A stretch of DNA of 64,000 bases, from contig CM069435.1 of assembly GCA_035610365.1 (NCBI GenBank), positions 6,846,001 through 6,910,000 of the forward strand, in the 5' to 3' direction. The position numbers were made by a program, and so were the translations under genes. This document shows, in pieces, positions 1 through 10,039 of this stretch. Under the pieces are notes generated by a model. That model searched no databases. It saw only the letters and a program-made list of their open reading frames with translations, and was not told where the DNA came from. This stretch comes from Aquatica leii. Lineage: Eukaryota > Arthropoda > Insecta > Coleoptera > Lampyridae. The first letter of the stretch is position 1. The number at the start of each line of letters is the position of its first letter.

Positions 1-366
1 AACATGTTTCGAACTGTCCTCCAATTCAATTGGTCTAAGCCACAACCAAGCTTGGGTACTGCCAATTTCTTAACAAGATGGAACTCCATTTGTCTCTTGA
101 GACTCCATAATGTTCGCCACAGATCTTTGTATAACGGCTTGACACGTGAGTATTTCTTGGTGACTAGATAGAAAACGAAGCGTCCGTCACCACGTAGTCC
201 TAAAACCTTTCCGACTGCCGGTTGCTGTCTTCGTAATTCATCTAGCTGCCCAAACTTCTTTTTAAACACGACTGCAACCCCTTTGGACATGTCAAGGTCC
301 TCGCTCACGCAATGTGCGATGGCGTAATCTTTTTGTGTCTGGAACAGATCTTGTTGTTCCTCGGTG
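1..366 (-). CDS. TARG1/OARD1-type macrodomain fused to gypsy integrase (element A)
   Basis: About 120 residues downstream of the integrase C-terminus read as a macrodomain of the OARD1/TARG1 type, not as a viral envelope. Hallmarks in order: DLFQTQKDYAIAHCVSEDL, MSKGVAVVFKKKFG, DGRFVFYLVTKK (TKK at 153-161) and LAVPKLGCGLDQLNW (GCGLD at 33-47). In human TARG1 the catalytic Lys84 lies in the equivalent TKK and Asp125 in the equivalent GCGLD; both are present here in one open frame. TARG1 is known to remove ADP-ribose from acidic protein residues, so this element may encode an ADP-ribosyl hydrolase. The activity is inferred. The end of the domain lies outside the window. Confidence 0.87.
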
Positions 367-2800
367 GTAACTCCGAACCTAGCTTTTCCAGAACCTCCGT
401 ATAAGTTCATAAACTTTTCGAACTCCATTTCTTCGATTGGATTCCTGGTTCTGCTACTTATTACTCTGGTTCGGACCTGAACTTGCGGATTGTGGTTATC
501 GCCAGCAAACGGGGCTAGACGATCGACGTGGACCACTTTTGGCTTGCCTCTGGGCGGTTTTCGGATGCGGTATATAACGTCGTTAATACGCTGCACGACT
601 TCATAGGGGCCCTCCCATTGCCTTTGCAGCTTCGGCGACAAACCACGTCTCCTTTGAGGGTTATACAACCAAACCATATCGCCAGGTTGAAACCCACCAT
701 TTTGCGCCTTGACGTCATATCTTGTTTTCATCCTGTCGCTGGCAATTTGTGTGTTTTTACGAACCTCTTCATGTACTTCGTCTAGCCTCTTTGCCAGCTT
801 GCTGACGTAATCTGCTCCAGCGACTTCTTCTTCCGGTCTTCGTCCAAATTGAAGATCGCATGGTAATCTTATCTCACGACCGAGCATGACACAGGATGGT
901 GTTTGACCTGTGCTTTCGTGAACGGATGATCGGTACGCCATTAAGAAGAGGTGCAAGTACTGATCCCAGTCTCTTTGATGTTCGGACACTACCTTGGCTA
1001 AGTACTTGCCCATTGTTCGATTCATCCGTTCAACCATGCCATCAGACTGAGGATGAAGAGGCGTTGTCCTAGTCTTTTTAATTCCTAACAGTCGGCAAAC
1101 TTCTTGAAACAGCCCAGACTCAAAATTGCGGCCTTGATCGGAGTGTAATTCCAACGGAACTCCAAACCGGCAGAAAAACTCCTTTACTAATACGTCTGCG
1201 ACTGTAGCTGCTTCCTGATTGGGTATGGCGTAAGCCTCCGTCCATTTCGTGAAATAATCCATCGCCACCAGAATGTATTTATTTCCCGAATCGGATTCTG
1301 GGAACGGCCCTGCGATGTCAATCGCTACTCTTTCCAAAGGGCTTCCTACGTTGTATTGTTTCATGGGTGCTTTGCGCTTTCTCGCTGGACCATTTCCTGA
1401 AGCGCAGACTATGCATTTACGGCACCATTTCATGACGTCCTCTTTGCAGTTCATCCAGTAGAATCGTTCTCGCACTTTACCCAACGTCTTCTTAATGCCA
1501 AAGTGTCCTCCTGATGTCCCATCGTGGAGAAGCTTCAACACTTCGGTCACCCTGCTCTTCGGCACTACCAGCTGTAGTCTGTTTCCCGTGCCCTCGGCAT
1601 TTTCTAGGGATCGCTTAAGAAGACCGTCTTCTACTATCAAGGAGTCCCACTGCGCCCAGTACGCTTTGATATTTTTGCCCAAAGCACTCACTTCTTCCCA
1701 GGTTGGTCGTCGGCCGTTTTCTTTCCAGTCCAGGAGTAGTCTTATTTCAGGATCGTCTTCTTGTTCGCGACGTAACCGCTCAGGTTCCCACTCATCATCA
1801 ACCATAGCAGTTCTCCGGAGGCCTTCGACTTTTTCTTCCAGTCGCGAACAATGGCTGCAGTCCGCCGGACATGGTCTTCTAGACAAGGCATCAGCGTTCC
1901 GATGACTGTTTCCGGCACGGTGTTCTGTGTCGTAGTCATACTCTTGCAGTCTTTCGATCCATCTTGCCACTTGTCCTTCTGGGTTACGGAACTGCAGTAG
2001 CCATTTTAAAGCGGCGTGATCCGTTCTCAGTAAAAATTTTCGTCCATACAAATACTTGTAGAAATGTTCGATGGACTTAACGACTGCTAACAACTCCCTC
2101 CTAGTCACGCAATAATTCCTTTCTGGCCTGGACAAAACCTTGCTAAAGTACGCGATAACTTTTTCTTGTCCATCTTGAACCTGCGAAAGGACCGCGCCTA
2201 TGGCCATATTGCTTGCGTCGGTATCCAAAACAAACTTTCCATCTTCTCGTGGATAACTCAAAATCGGCGAAGTGACTAGGGTCTGTTTTAGTTGATTAAA
2301 AGAATTTTCACAGTCTTCATTCCATCTAAATTCTGCTTTTTCTTCGGTTAATTTTGTCAATGGTTTGGCAATATTGGCAAATCCGGGTACAAATCTTCTA
2401 TAATAAGTGCACAACCCAAGGAAACTTCGGACCTGATGTTTGTCGATCGGTCTTGGCCATGCTTGCACTGCTCGGATTTTGTCTGGGTCAGCCCTTACTC
2501 CATCTCTAGATACGACGTGGCCAAGGTATTGGACTTCCTTCTTAAATACGTGGCACTTCTTTGGGCTCAGTTTGAGGTTAGCCCCACGTAATCTCTGGAA
2601 CACTTCCTTCAAGTTGTTTAAGTGCTCTTCAAACGACCTTCCAACCACGATCACGTCGTCCAGGTAAACCAAGCACGTCTTCCAAGACAATCCGCGCAAG
2701 ATGGTCTCCATCAAACGCTCGAACGTTGCAGGAGCGTTACACAGGCCGAAGGGCATTACAGTGAACTGCCACAAACCAGTTCCGATCGTAAAGCTGTTTT
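1..2800 (-). CDS. Pol of element A: RT palm/thumb, RNase H, integrase, macrodomain (partial)
   Basis: The frame shows no stop from about 2800 to position 1. Domains in order: RT with VMPFGLCNAPATFERLM and the catalytic YLDD (near 2655); RNase H with LDTDASNMAIGAVLSQ (near 2220) and the TDHAALKWL region; integrase zinc-binding HHCC (LLHDGTSGGHFG ... WCRKCIVC, about 1400-1520); integrase DDE core with IDIAGPF, HSDQGRNF and DGMVERMNRT; a C-terminal integrase segment ending KVVHVDRLAPFAGDN; and from about 366 to 1 a macrodomain, described separately. The protein is unfinished at the window edge. The same integrase in element B aligns almost residue for residue. Confidence 0.88.
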
Positions 2801-3012
2801 TCACGATCCTTGGGTTCTAATTCCACCTGCCAGTATCCACTCTTTAAATCTAACGTAGAAAACCACTGGGTTCCTGACAGGGTGTCTAGCGTATCGTCAT
2901 TTCTGGGTAAAGGGTAGCTGTCCTTTTGGTCACGTCGTTTAGCTGCCTGTAGTCTACGCAAAACCTCGTTGATCCATCCTTCTTCTTCACGAGTACCACT
3001 GGGGATGCCCAT
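2737..3012 (-). pseudogene. Pol of element A: out-of-frame RT palm segment
   Basis: The useful part of this reading frame is the stretch from about 2930 to 2800, which encodes the RT motif-A region (STLDLKSGYWQVELEPKDREK) including the first catalytic Asp. Both ends of the frame are nonsense from the flanking frames. It is the middle of one RT domain split by two small deletions, not a separate gene. Confidence 0.82.
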
Positions 3013-3368
3013 GGACTACTTGAAGGTTCAATCACGCCTTCTCTCTCCATATCCGTAATTATTTGTTCGGCTTCTTCTCTTTTCGCCAAAGGAAGTCTGC
3101 GTGGATGTTGTCGTATTGGTCGAGCGTCTCCGGTATTAATTTTATGTTTCACTACGTTAGTTCTTCCTTTGGAACCACTCTCCAGCGCGAACACATCTTG
3201 GTACTCTTGGATCAACACTTTAACTTGAGCCAGCTGGTCTTGGCTGAGGTTTTGGCATTTGGTGGTAAGAATGTCCAATAGATGTTGTGGACACTTCTTC
3301 GGCGGCGTATCTTCGTTCGTCTTCACGCATCTCACAATTTGTGATACTGGCGTGCATTGGCCTACCAC
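2886..3368 (-). pseudogene. Pol of element A: N-terminal RT segment, frameshifted
   Basis: The 160-residue open stretch begins in the -1 frame relative to gag-protease at 3362-3368, where the ORF call uses a GTG. It carries the linker to RT, with [12 protein letters not shown], and the RT fingers, with [54 protein letters not shown] one-base loss in an A-rich run near 2929 ends the frame. RT continues in the frame of 2737-3012 (DLKSGYWQVEL motif) and returns to the first frame near 2800, so the two breaks nearly compensate. About 43 residues, including the first catalytic-aspartate region, are out of frame, so this copy is unlikely to make active RT. Confidence 0.85.
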
Positions 3369-5263
3369 GGTCTTCTTTTCAACGTTACAGGATCTGAGTT
3401 GATGTTTAAGATCCTTACTGGCATCGTCTTCTTTACTCGTACTAAGGTTCTGCCAACGAGTAGTCCCTTTTCAACTAAGCCGCCCTCCATTGGTTCAATC
3501 GCGCGTATGTAGCCTTCCCGGAGACTTCCATCCAGGCGTGCCATCACCACACTTTCCGTCCTTGCAGGCAGAATCACGTCTTCACTCAACAAGACTCGCA
3601 CGGCTGCCTTCTCTGACGAATGAAAAGGAATTTCTTCATTGTCGATCTTCAGGACATCGTTCTTCATATCCAAATGGAACCCATACTTCTTTATCACGTC
3701 CATTCCCAGGATAACTTCTTCCGTGATGTCGGCTACCAGTACTTGATGGTCGAGTACTCCATTTCCCAAACCAATGGTTACTTTGACTTGTCCGTGAGTA
3801 GGTATTTCGTCGCCCGTCGCCGTTCGAAGTCGTACTGTTACTGGTGATGTCTTCTCGTTTTCCAATAACATGTCAGGACGAATGATGGTCTTCGTCGCTC
3901 CCGTGTCAACCAGTAACTGGACGCTTCTCCCATTGATCTTGCCATCGAGATAAATGCTATGCAATTGCTCTCTAGGCGATGCCATTTGGATTGTAACCTC
4001 CGGAGTTTGACTAGATGAGATTACTTTTTGTTTCTTTCGCTCGCCTCGTTCCAAATTTTCGAGGGCTCTTCTAGTCCTCTTCTTAGGTTTGGTACGATGC
4101 CGTCGTACATGGCCTATTTCATCGCAGTTCAAAGCTGTCACTCCTCTTTCCCGAAGTATTCGTCGCGCTATCTCCTCGATGCTTTCCAGTGTCTGCGCGG
4201 GTACTTCTGTAGCACAGCAGAGTCTATGACCACCTCGTTGCGATGCTTGTTTTGCTGCTTCAAACTCCAAAGCATGCACCAAAGCGTCATCCAATGTCTT
4301 CGGTCGAGCTAACCGGAGAGTCTGCTGTGTTTCGCTGTCTCGGAGGCCATCTACGAAAGTTTGAATAGCTAACTGCTCCAGGAAGGTATCCGGTGCTGTA
4401 GGATACGCAAGCCGTGTTAGTCTGGCGATGTCAGCCTCAAACTCTTGAAGACTTTCGGCAGCTTTTTGAACCCGACTTTTAATTTGAGCCTGGTATACTT
4501 GTTGAAGATGAGCATCCCCATATCTCATTTCTAATCGTGATATTAAGAGTTCGTAATTTTCTTGCAGGTGGTCCGGAACAGTTTGTAAAATTCCAAGCGC
4601 TTCTCCACGTAAGGACACTATTAAAGACGTCGCTTTCTGCTTGTTGCTCCAACCATTAGCAGTAGCTGCGGCTTCAAACTGCTTGTAGTAAGTTGACCAT
4701 GGAACTTTACCATCAAAATTCGGTGGTACAACTTTGAACTTGTGAGTGTTTTCTTCTCGATGATCCATTATTAAATCTTCACTCGTGACGCTTCCTTCGC
4801 CATGGCAAATCATTTGGTTCATTCTTTCTTCAAGCAGTTTCATTCTATCCCCTACTGCTTCTATTTTGTCATTCATAGATTCGCAAATTTCTTCTTTTAA
4901 ATTTAACATATCTGTTTGGGTTTCCTCTTGAACAATTTTTATTTGATTTTCTATGCTTGTTTGTATTTCTTCTTTTAGACGTCTAGAATTTTCCATCAAT
5001 TTTTCTTCAATTTTCTGAGAAGTTTCGTAAAACTTTTCTTCAATTTTTCTAGAGTTTTCTTCCATTTTCTGCGAATTTTCGTGAAACTTTTCTTCCATTT
5101 TCTGAGAATTTTCGCCCATTTTTTTATTCATCGATTCGAGAATTTCAAATATTTTTGAATCCATTTTAACTGCTTGCGAACGCGTCACCGGCATAAATTT
5201 AAATATAACACGAATATAAAGTTTGAATACACTACTTTTTAAAATGCAGTTTTTATATAACAC
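3362..5263 (-). CDS. Gag plus aspartic protease of gypsy element A
   Basis: The 633-residue ORF has three parts. The N-terminal third is a long coiled coil built from repeats of the type KMEENSQ / [11 protein letters not shown] (residues about 35-110). Next comes a retrotransposon Gag domain with the motif [19 protein letters not shown] (about 175-190) and a leucine-rich [11 protein letters not shown] segment. The C-terminal part is a retropepsin-like domain with the active-site motif [10 protein letters not shown] and a later ILGMDV. Between Gag and protease there is a remnant of a CCHC knuckle ([11 protein letters not shown]) in which two of the expected cysteines are replaced, so nucleic-acid binding by the knuckle is probably lost. 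The in-frame ATG in the [12 protein letters not shown] segment, 23 codons in, is a likelier start than the first ATG. The stop at 3362 overlaps the RT frame. Confidence 0.88.
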   Translation of the reverse strand: MLYKNCILKSSVFKLYIRVIFKFMPVTRSQAVKMDSKIFEILESMNKKMGENSQKMEEKFHENSQKMEENSRKIEEKFYETSQKIEEKLMENSRRLKEEIQTSIENQIKIVQEETQTDMLNLKEEICESMNDKIEAVGDRMKLLEERMNQMICHGEGSVTSEDLIMDHREENTHKFKVVPPNFDGKVPWSTYYKQFEAAATANGWSNKQKATSLIVSLRGEALGILQTVPDHLQENYELLISRLEMRYGDAHLQQVYQAQIKSRVQKAAESLQEFEADIARLTRLAYPTAPDTFLEQLAIQTFVDGLRDSETQQTLRLARPKTLDDALVHALEFEAAKQASQRGGHRLCCATEVPAQTLESIEEIARRILRERGVTALNCDEIGHVRRHRTKPKKRTRRALENLERGERKKQKVISSSQTPEVTIQMASPREQLHSIYLDGKINGRSVQLLVDTGATKTIIRPDMLLENEKTSPVTVRLRTATGDEIPTHGQVKVTIGLGNGVLDHQVLVADITEEVILGMDVIKKYGFHLDMKNDVLKIDNEEIPFHSSEKAAVRVLLSEDVILPARTESVVMARLDGSLREGYIRAIEPMEGGLVEKGLLVGRTLVRVKKTMPVRILNINSDPVTLKRRPW

Positions 5264-5496
5264 AAAATTTAATAACTATCCACTTATTAATATTAAACTA
5301 CTAGTGTACGGAAACGAACCTAATCGCGATCGCACTTGTTAAAAGAAAAAGTTTAATAAACACTATATAAACACGCTTATCGCGAATCTTAACAGATATT
5401 TATACAATGTTTTTATTACGGGTGCGATATCAAATAACTTAATGGTATTCACACTAAAAATCGCGAACGGTTTGATACCTCAACACCTGACGCCAC

Positions 5497-5957
5497 TGTT
5501 ACGTCTTTATTTATTAAAAACTAAACTAATTTATTTATAACGACTAAAACTACGTTTACTTAATCTACAAATATGTATACTTTTAAATTAACCGAACTAA
5601 TTAAATCTAATAATAAAAACACTTACACGAATTTATGTATCACCGTTGTATAACACTTAAGATAACGTCCTCGGATTTGTTTACACTATAAGTCACGTTC
5701 ACTCGATTCGGTGTACACTGTTATTTATTTAAAACGTCCGCACGTGCTAATCACTTATTTATCTTCACTTGCTTAATCTTCTGAATACTGCATGCATTCA
5801 CATTCCAGCAATAATTGACCTACGATTTCCATCTTCGGCTTTTATAGACATCAGCGAATTCTTCTCGATCGTTCCTCACTTTTCGTTATATTTTCTAGAA
5901 ACTAGATAACAGTTCTAGAAGGCTCTTGCATTTGCAAGTAATTTCTCGGACGTTTCA
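5497..5957 (-). repeat. 5' LTR of gypsy element A
   Basis: This 461-bp stretch aligns with both LTRs of element B. On the plus strand it starts TGTTACGTC and ends CGTTTCA, which gives the usual TG...CA termini in element orientation. Just inside (about 5475-5496) the minus strand reads TGGCGTCAGG, the primer-binding region. Element B has TGGTGTCGG at the same place. The shared TGGYGTC resembles the complement of a tRNA-Leu 3' end, but that assignment is tentative. Confidence 0.85.
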
Positions 5958-6805
5958 ATATATTCCATACTTTTCGGACACACTGTATCTATTTATAGCG
6001 GTTTTATAAAAATTAATTAAACCAAAGATTTAAGAACTTTTTATTAAAACAAACATATTTTTTTCTTGTTTTTGAAAAAGAATTAAACAAACAAAATTGG
6101 CGTTGACAAAATTCAATAAACAATCAAATCGTATCTATGGGTTGAAATTTAACATTAACGATTAAAAACTTACCAATTAAATTAATTTTAATTTAGAACG
6201 TTCCTAAAAATTGTTTTTTGCAATATAATTGTAATCGTAAAAATTATTTAAAAACGTAGCAAGTATTTTTGTATATAAAAATTATTAAATAATGACTAAC
6301 ATCAAAGATTTTCTCTTCTAACAAGCAATTAGGTATGTGGCATGAAAAATAAAACAATAATTACATAAACGTGTAACTAATTTAAATATTAATAAAATCG
6401 TTAATGGTGTTTGGTTCTTAACCGATAACGAAGTTAGGGTATAGATCCTTGTGTTGAATTATTTAGATTGCGGGTATTAAACTAATAAGGACTACTACGA
6501 GCATGCATAAATTTGTATTTCTAAGCAAATTGCTTAAATTTGATTTGAAGTTGTTGTAGGTTGAATACTAATTTTGCAATTATTTAATGTATAAAGCATC
6601 TCAATAATTATACATTACACACATTATTAGATTACGTATTTTTATGAACTACCTGTACACATTGCAAATTAGATTAGAATCTACAATATATTCTCTATTA
6701 TTCAACAATCAAAAATTAAACAAGTTTAGTCAGATATTTAATAAGTTGTAGATATCAATAGAATATAATTTTAGTTACTGTTTATTATTATCAGTTTTTG
6801 TTAAA
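5958..6805. other. AT-rich spacer, no gene seen
   Basis: I found no long ORF, recognisable domain, inverted repeat or RNA gene here. The stretch directly borders the 5' LTR of gypsy element A. Because the other end of that element is outside the window, its target duplication cannot be tested. Confidence 0.5.
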
Positions 6806-6855
6806 ATTATTTTACCGGCTTCTGACATGACAAGAACAACAAACAGACAAACACC

Positions 6856-7390
6856 GTGCTAACAAACATATCAGATGAACAACAACTACTAACCAAAACA
6901 AAAGCAAATTTTCTGAGCAAAGAAGGATCCACTGTCTTAGAGAGAAAAATCCGACTAACTATTGAGTACATAAGAGAAGTAAAAGCAACAAAACTTAAAA
7001 AAACCTCTGGTTCTTGTGCTGAATTGATCAAATACGACTCACGAAAACGATTAGAAATATTTCGAAAATTCTCTAAAAGATGTCTAAATGGAGAAACCAT
7101 ACCCATTAGATAAATAAGTTTTGTACATTCTCTATTCATAAAAACGTTCAAAAAACGATCCAAGAAATTATGGAGAAGTCGCTGTAATACCAACTATAGG
7201 CAGAATGAAAGTAATGAGAAACCTAACCGATTGTGGACAAGGCTTTCACTCTAAAAATAACTTTAGAAAAGAGAGTGCAACGTAATAGAGAGACCGACGT
7301 AGCTTTCATCAATCTGCAAAAAATAACGCTTACCAATGTCGAGCCTATGGAAAGAGACGAAAAACTTTGAGAACCAAATTCTAATTCGGG
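6856..7390 (+). pseudogene. Non-LTR retrotransposon RT fragment (RTE-like)
   Basis: The translated plus strand contains SCAELIKYDSRKRLEIFRKFSKRCLNGE, which matches the RT-0/RT-1 region of RTE/BovB-like LINEs (AELIK...LFN.CL..G). Further on, an AFINLQK-like segment (about 7300-7320) matches the AFIDL..AYD motif-A region. Frames change between the two and stops interrupt. It is 5'- and 3'-truncated with no visible endonuclease. The RTE assignment is from memory of the motif pattern. Confidence 0.55.
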
Positions 7391-7537
7391 CTACACAGAA
7401 CTATTATTAGAATAACTTTACAAGCATTAAAGTCAGACGCTTCTTTTAATACTGTAACGTTTTCGTTGTTGTTATTATTTGATTTAAAATTATCTGTATT
7501 AATTTAACTAAATGTTGTGTGTAAACTTTCCTTTATG

Positions 7538-7708
7538 ATTGTATTATCCATTGTAAATTAAAGCTCAAAATGGGATTTTTAATTATAATTTTAAATGATT
7601 TAATGCTTTTCCCATATAACTGTTTTTTATTCATTAATTATTTGCGCCAATAATTAATGAATAAAAAACAGTTATATGGGAAAGGCATTAAATCATTTAA
7701 AATTATAA
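7538..7708. mobile_element. 171-bp palindromic Penelope-like remnant with target duplication
   Basis: Two arms of about 62 bp form a near-perfect inverted repeat around the 6-nt centre TGCGCC (near 7648-7653). The left outer end begins ATTGTATTATCCATTG. The whole sequence matches the outermost ends of the Penelope-like insertion at 46344-49075, with that unit's interior removed. The 11-bp direct repeat TTTCCTTTATG flanks it (7527-7537 and 7709-7719) and is a good target-site duplication. Confidence 0.82.
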
Positions 7709-7723
7709 TTTCCTTTATGTTTA

Positions 7724-7951
7724 TGTTGTGGAGTCGCTACTTTTTAGGGCGGGGTCAGCCTTAAAATTTCATTAGGTACTTAGCCTTTGAGTAGTGTGCT
7801 TGTGGGACTTAGTTTTGAAGCCATGTATCTTTTATTTTACCTTATATCTACAATATCTTTATTTAAAAAGTGTGTGTTAATAATACATGTATGCTAAATT
7901 TCTATTTCGATACATATATCTAATTTCCTGTTTCTAACTATTTTAGACTTT
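7724..7951 (+). repeat. 5' LTR (or its shared part) of second gypsy element
   Basis: It starts TGTTGTGGAGTCGC and repeats at 12940 with TGTTGTTGAGTCGC. The repeat includes TTTTTAGGGCG and TACTTAGCCTTTGAGTAGTG and ends at TTTTAGACTTT. The left LTR may continue beyond 7951, since the right copy stops matching there and could be truncated. Confidence 0.75.
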
Positions 7952-8300
7952 GAATTTTGAACATTGCTTTGAACCGTAGTTGCTTGCAACGTTCTTTTTT
8001 TCAATTCAATTATTATCTAAAATTTAAATATTCATAAATAAAATAAATGTAAAATCTTTTAGTTAACTTGATATTCGAGATTTTAATTTACTGTTAAATT
8101 AGTTTCTTTACATCGGTTGTTAGCGCACTATTCGTTTATCTAAAATTACCTGAGTTTTGCGGCTACAATTTTTGATATCCCTTGTGGGGAATAACATTTT
8201 TGAATGGAAAATAAACAATGTATTTTGCGAATTTGTGCGAATTGTTTTTCTTTTGTCTTCAATACACGCCTGAATTAGAAATATCGTTTCTATATCTGAA

Positions 8301-8681
8301 TTGATTTTCGTATCTCGTATCGTATCTTTGTCTAAAATGTCTCTTATTTATGCCTTACTTTCTGAAGAAATTAGTTACAAAATCTCTATCAGAGGACAAA
8401 CCCTTTTGTCTACTCAGGATCAACGTCGTAGACAGTTGCGTTCTATTCTGCATCGCGAATCTAGTGACGAATCTAAGGTTTTAGTGTCTACCTATACTTT
8501 TGAGCAAGATGTTTCCGAAGTATCTAATTCTTTGAAATATTTAACTTCGAAAATTTATGGTCTTTCTGATTTTTCTTCTGGAAGTCCTGAAGTTAAACGT
8601 TTGCAGTACCGATTATCTCATGTTACCGACCGAATTTCTCGAATTATTGTCGAAAATGATGAAAAAAAAATTGTTGCTTAA
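8301..8681 (+). CDS. N-terminal Gag ORF of second gypsy element
   Basis: The 126-residue ORF begins with ATG at 8301; an internal ATG at 8337 (MSLIYALLSEE) is an equally good start. The middle (RRRQLRSILHRESSDESKVLVSTYTFEQDVSEVSNSL) looks like an N-terminal helical Gag segment. A stop at 8679 separates it from the next Gag ORF, which continues in another frame, so the original Gag was one longer protein. Confidence 0.6.
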   Translation: MIFVSRIVSLSKMSLIYALLSEEISYKISIRGQTLLSTQDQRRRQLRSILHRESSDESKVLVSTYTFEQDVSEVSNSLKYLTSKIYGLSDFSSGSPEVKRLQYRLSHVTDRISRIIVENDEKKIVA

Positions 8682-8702
8682 TTAAATGACTCTTTTGTTG
8701 AT

Positions 8703-9260
8703 TTGGAAGGCGAATTTCTTTTACGTTTGGATAGTGTCTTCGACATTGATTCACAATTACAAAATACCTCGATTAAAGAAACTACCGTATCTCATTCGTA
8801 CAGTATGCCGGTTTGCAAATGGAATTTGAACTTTTCTGGTTCTTCAAGTAAAAGTAACTTAATCCAATTTTTAGAAAAAGTTAATGAATTACGCTTAGCT
8901 CGTAATATTTTTTTACAAAAATTATTCGATTCTGCCGTTGATCTTTTTGAAGAACAAGCTCCTATCTGGTATCGTTCTGTTCGACATACCGTAAATAACT
9001 GGCACGATTTGGAAAAACTTTTGAAAGAAACGTTTCTTCCATTTTCTTATGATGACGGCCTTTTATCGGAAATTAAGCAGCGTACTCAAGGAGAAAACGA
9101 GAGTATTGCTATCTTCATTGCTATAATGCAAGGTATGTTTAACAGATTGTCTACACCCACTTCGGTTGAAGATCAACTTCGTATTGTAAAAAACATCTTC
9201 ACCCTTTCTTTATCTTACATTTGGCCTTACAGGATACTCCAACGTTTCCTATTCTCTTAG
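8703..9260 (+). CDS. Gag capsid domain of second gypsy element
   Basis: The 185 residues include PVCKWNLNFSGSSSKSNLIQFLE, LFEEQAPIWYRSV, LEKLLKETFLPFSYDDGLLSEI and RTQGENESIAIFIAIMQGMFNRL. These match the retrotransposon Gag family found in arthropod gypsy elements (WY..L, L...F.P...D, R.Q...ESI..FI..M). The ORF ends early. A Cys-rich motif, CYGCGTPNIVKSKCSSC, follows at about 9350-9400 in another frame and is the likely nucleic-acid-binding segment. Confidence 0.75.
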   Translation: MEGEFLLRLDSVFDIDSQLQNTSIKETTVSHSYSMPVCKWNLNFSGSSSKSNLIQFLEKVNELRLARNIFLQKLFDSAVDLFEEQAPIWYRSVRHTVNNWHDLEKLLKETFLPFSYDDGLLSEIKQRTQGENESIAIFIAIMQGMFNRLSTPTSVEDQLRIVKNIFTLSLSYIWPYRILQRFLFS

Positions 9261-9663
9261 ATATACGTATGTCGTAATAAAAAATTAAAAAATATCATCT
9301 GCCACCTTCAAAGAAAGTACATGTTCTTTTAGCTCCTTTTAGCTGTTATGGATGTGGAACTCCTAACATAGTTAAGTCAAAGTGTTCTTCTTGTTCTTCT
9401 AAACGTAATGTGGTTTCTGAGATTTCTGCTGGTCAGCAAATAATTTCTCTTCCAAAAAAAAACGAGTCTAGCGCACGAAGAGGTGCAGTGTGTCCCGAAA
9501 GGCCAAGTCATCTCAACAAAAATATCTCCCGTACCATCCGAAAGAAAGAGTAAAGTTGTCTAAAACCTACTTTTCTAAAAATGAATGGACTGCTTGGTTA
9601 AAAACCATTTCTAAGTTTTATCGTAAATCTTCCTCACAAAGTTTACCCTCTTTTTGTCTCTAT

Positions 9664-10025
9664 GCCGAATGACAATCGTCCCTATATTAAGTTTTTCTTG
9701 AATAATCAAGAACATATAGCTCTTTTAGACACAGGTGCAAATATCTTTGTTCTAGGTAAAGATGCGTCGTCTCTTCTTTCTCTACAGTTTTTAACGATCC
9801 TTCTATTCTAATATCTACTGCCGATGGAAAACCTCAAACAGTATCTCAAGTTATTGAAATTCCTATTAGTATTAATAATGTCACTAAGCATGTGAAATTT
9901 TATGTTGTGCTTATTATTTCTACTAGCTTTATTTTTGGAATGGATTTCTGTCATCTGTTTAATATATCTATGGATTTTCTTTCTCCTTCGTTCTCTATCT
10001 CTAAACAGTTTTTGTTTGTAGTGTA
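9664..10025 (+). pseudogene. Aspartic protease region of second gypsy element
   Basis: Translation gives NNQEHIALLDTGANIFVLG (active-site DTGA at about 9727-9740) and, after a frame change near 9790, TADGKPQTVSQVIEIPI and FIFGMDFCHLF. This is the expected order for a retropepsin-like protease. The frame change and the stop at about 10023 break it. Confidence 0.7.
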
Positions 10026-10039
10026 AATAAAATTAAGGG

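Larger units (their letters stand above)
1..5957 (-). mobile_element. Ty3/gypsy LTR retrotransposon A, cut by window edge
   Basis: Order on the minus strand: 5' LTR (5497-5957), primer-binding region, gag and protease (5263-3362), RT, RNase H, integrase, then a macrodomain that runs off the left edge. The 3' LTR lies outside the window. Element B at 35125-38901 is a close relative: LTR, gag, integrase and macrodomain are all alignable by eye. Three frame breaks, one between protease and RT and two inside RT, suggest this copy is not autonomous, although about 930 codons from mid-RT to the window edge stay open. Confidence 0.93.

Noticed and set aside
515..785. ORFs on both strands (67 and 85 residues)
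   Set aside because: Shadow frames of the gypsy integrase C-terminal region; the same pair recurs at 36243-36500 in element B.
1495..1905. 136-residue plus-strand ORF
   Set aside because: Antisense to the open integrase/RNase H linker of element A; Ser-rich chance frame.
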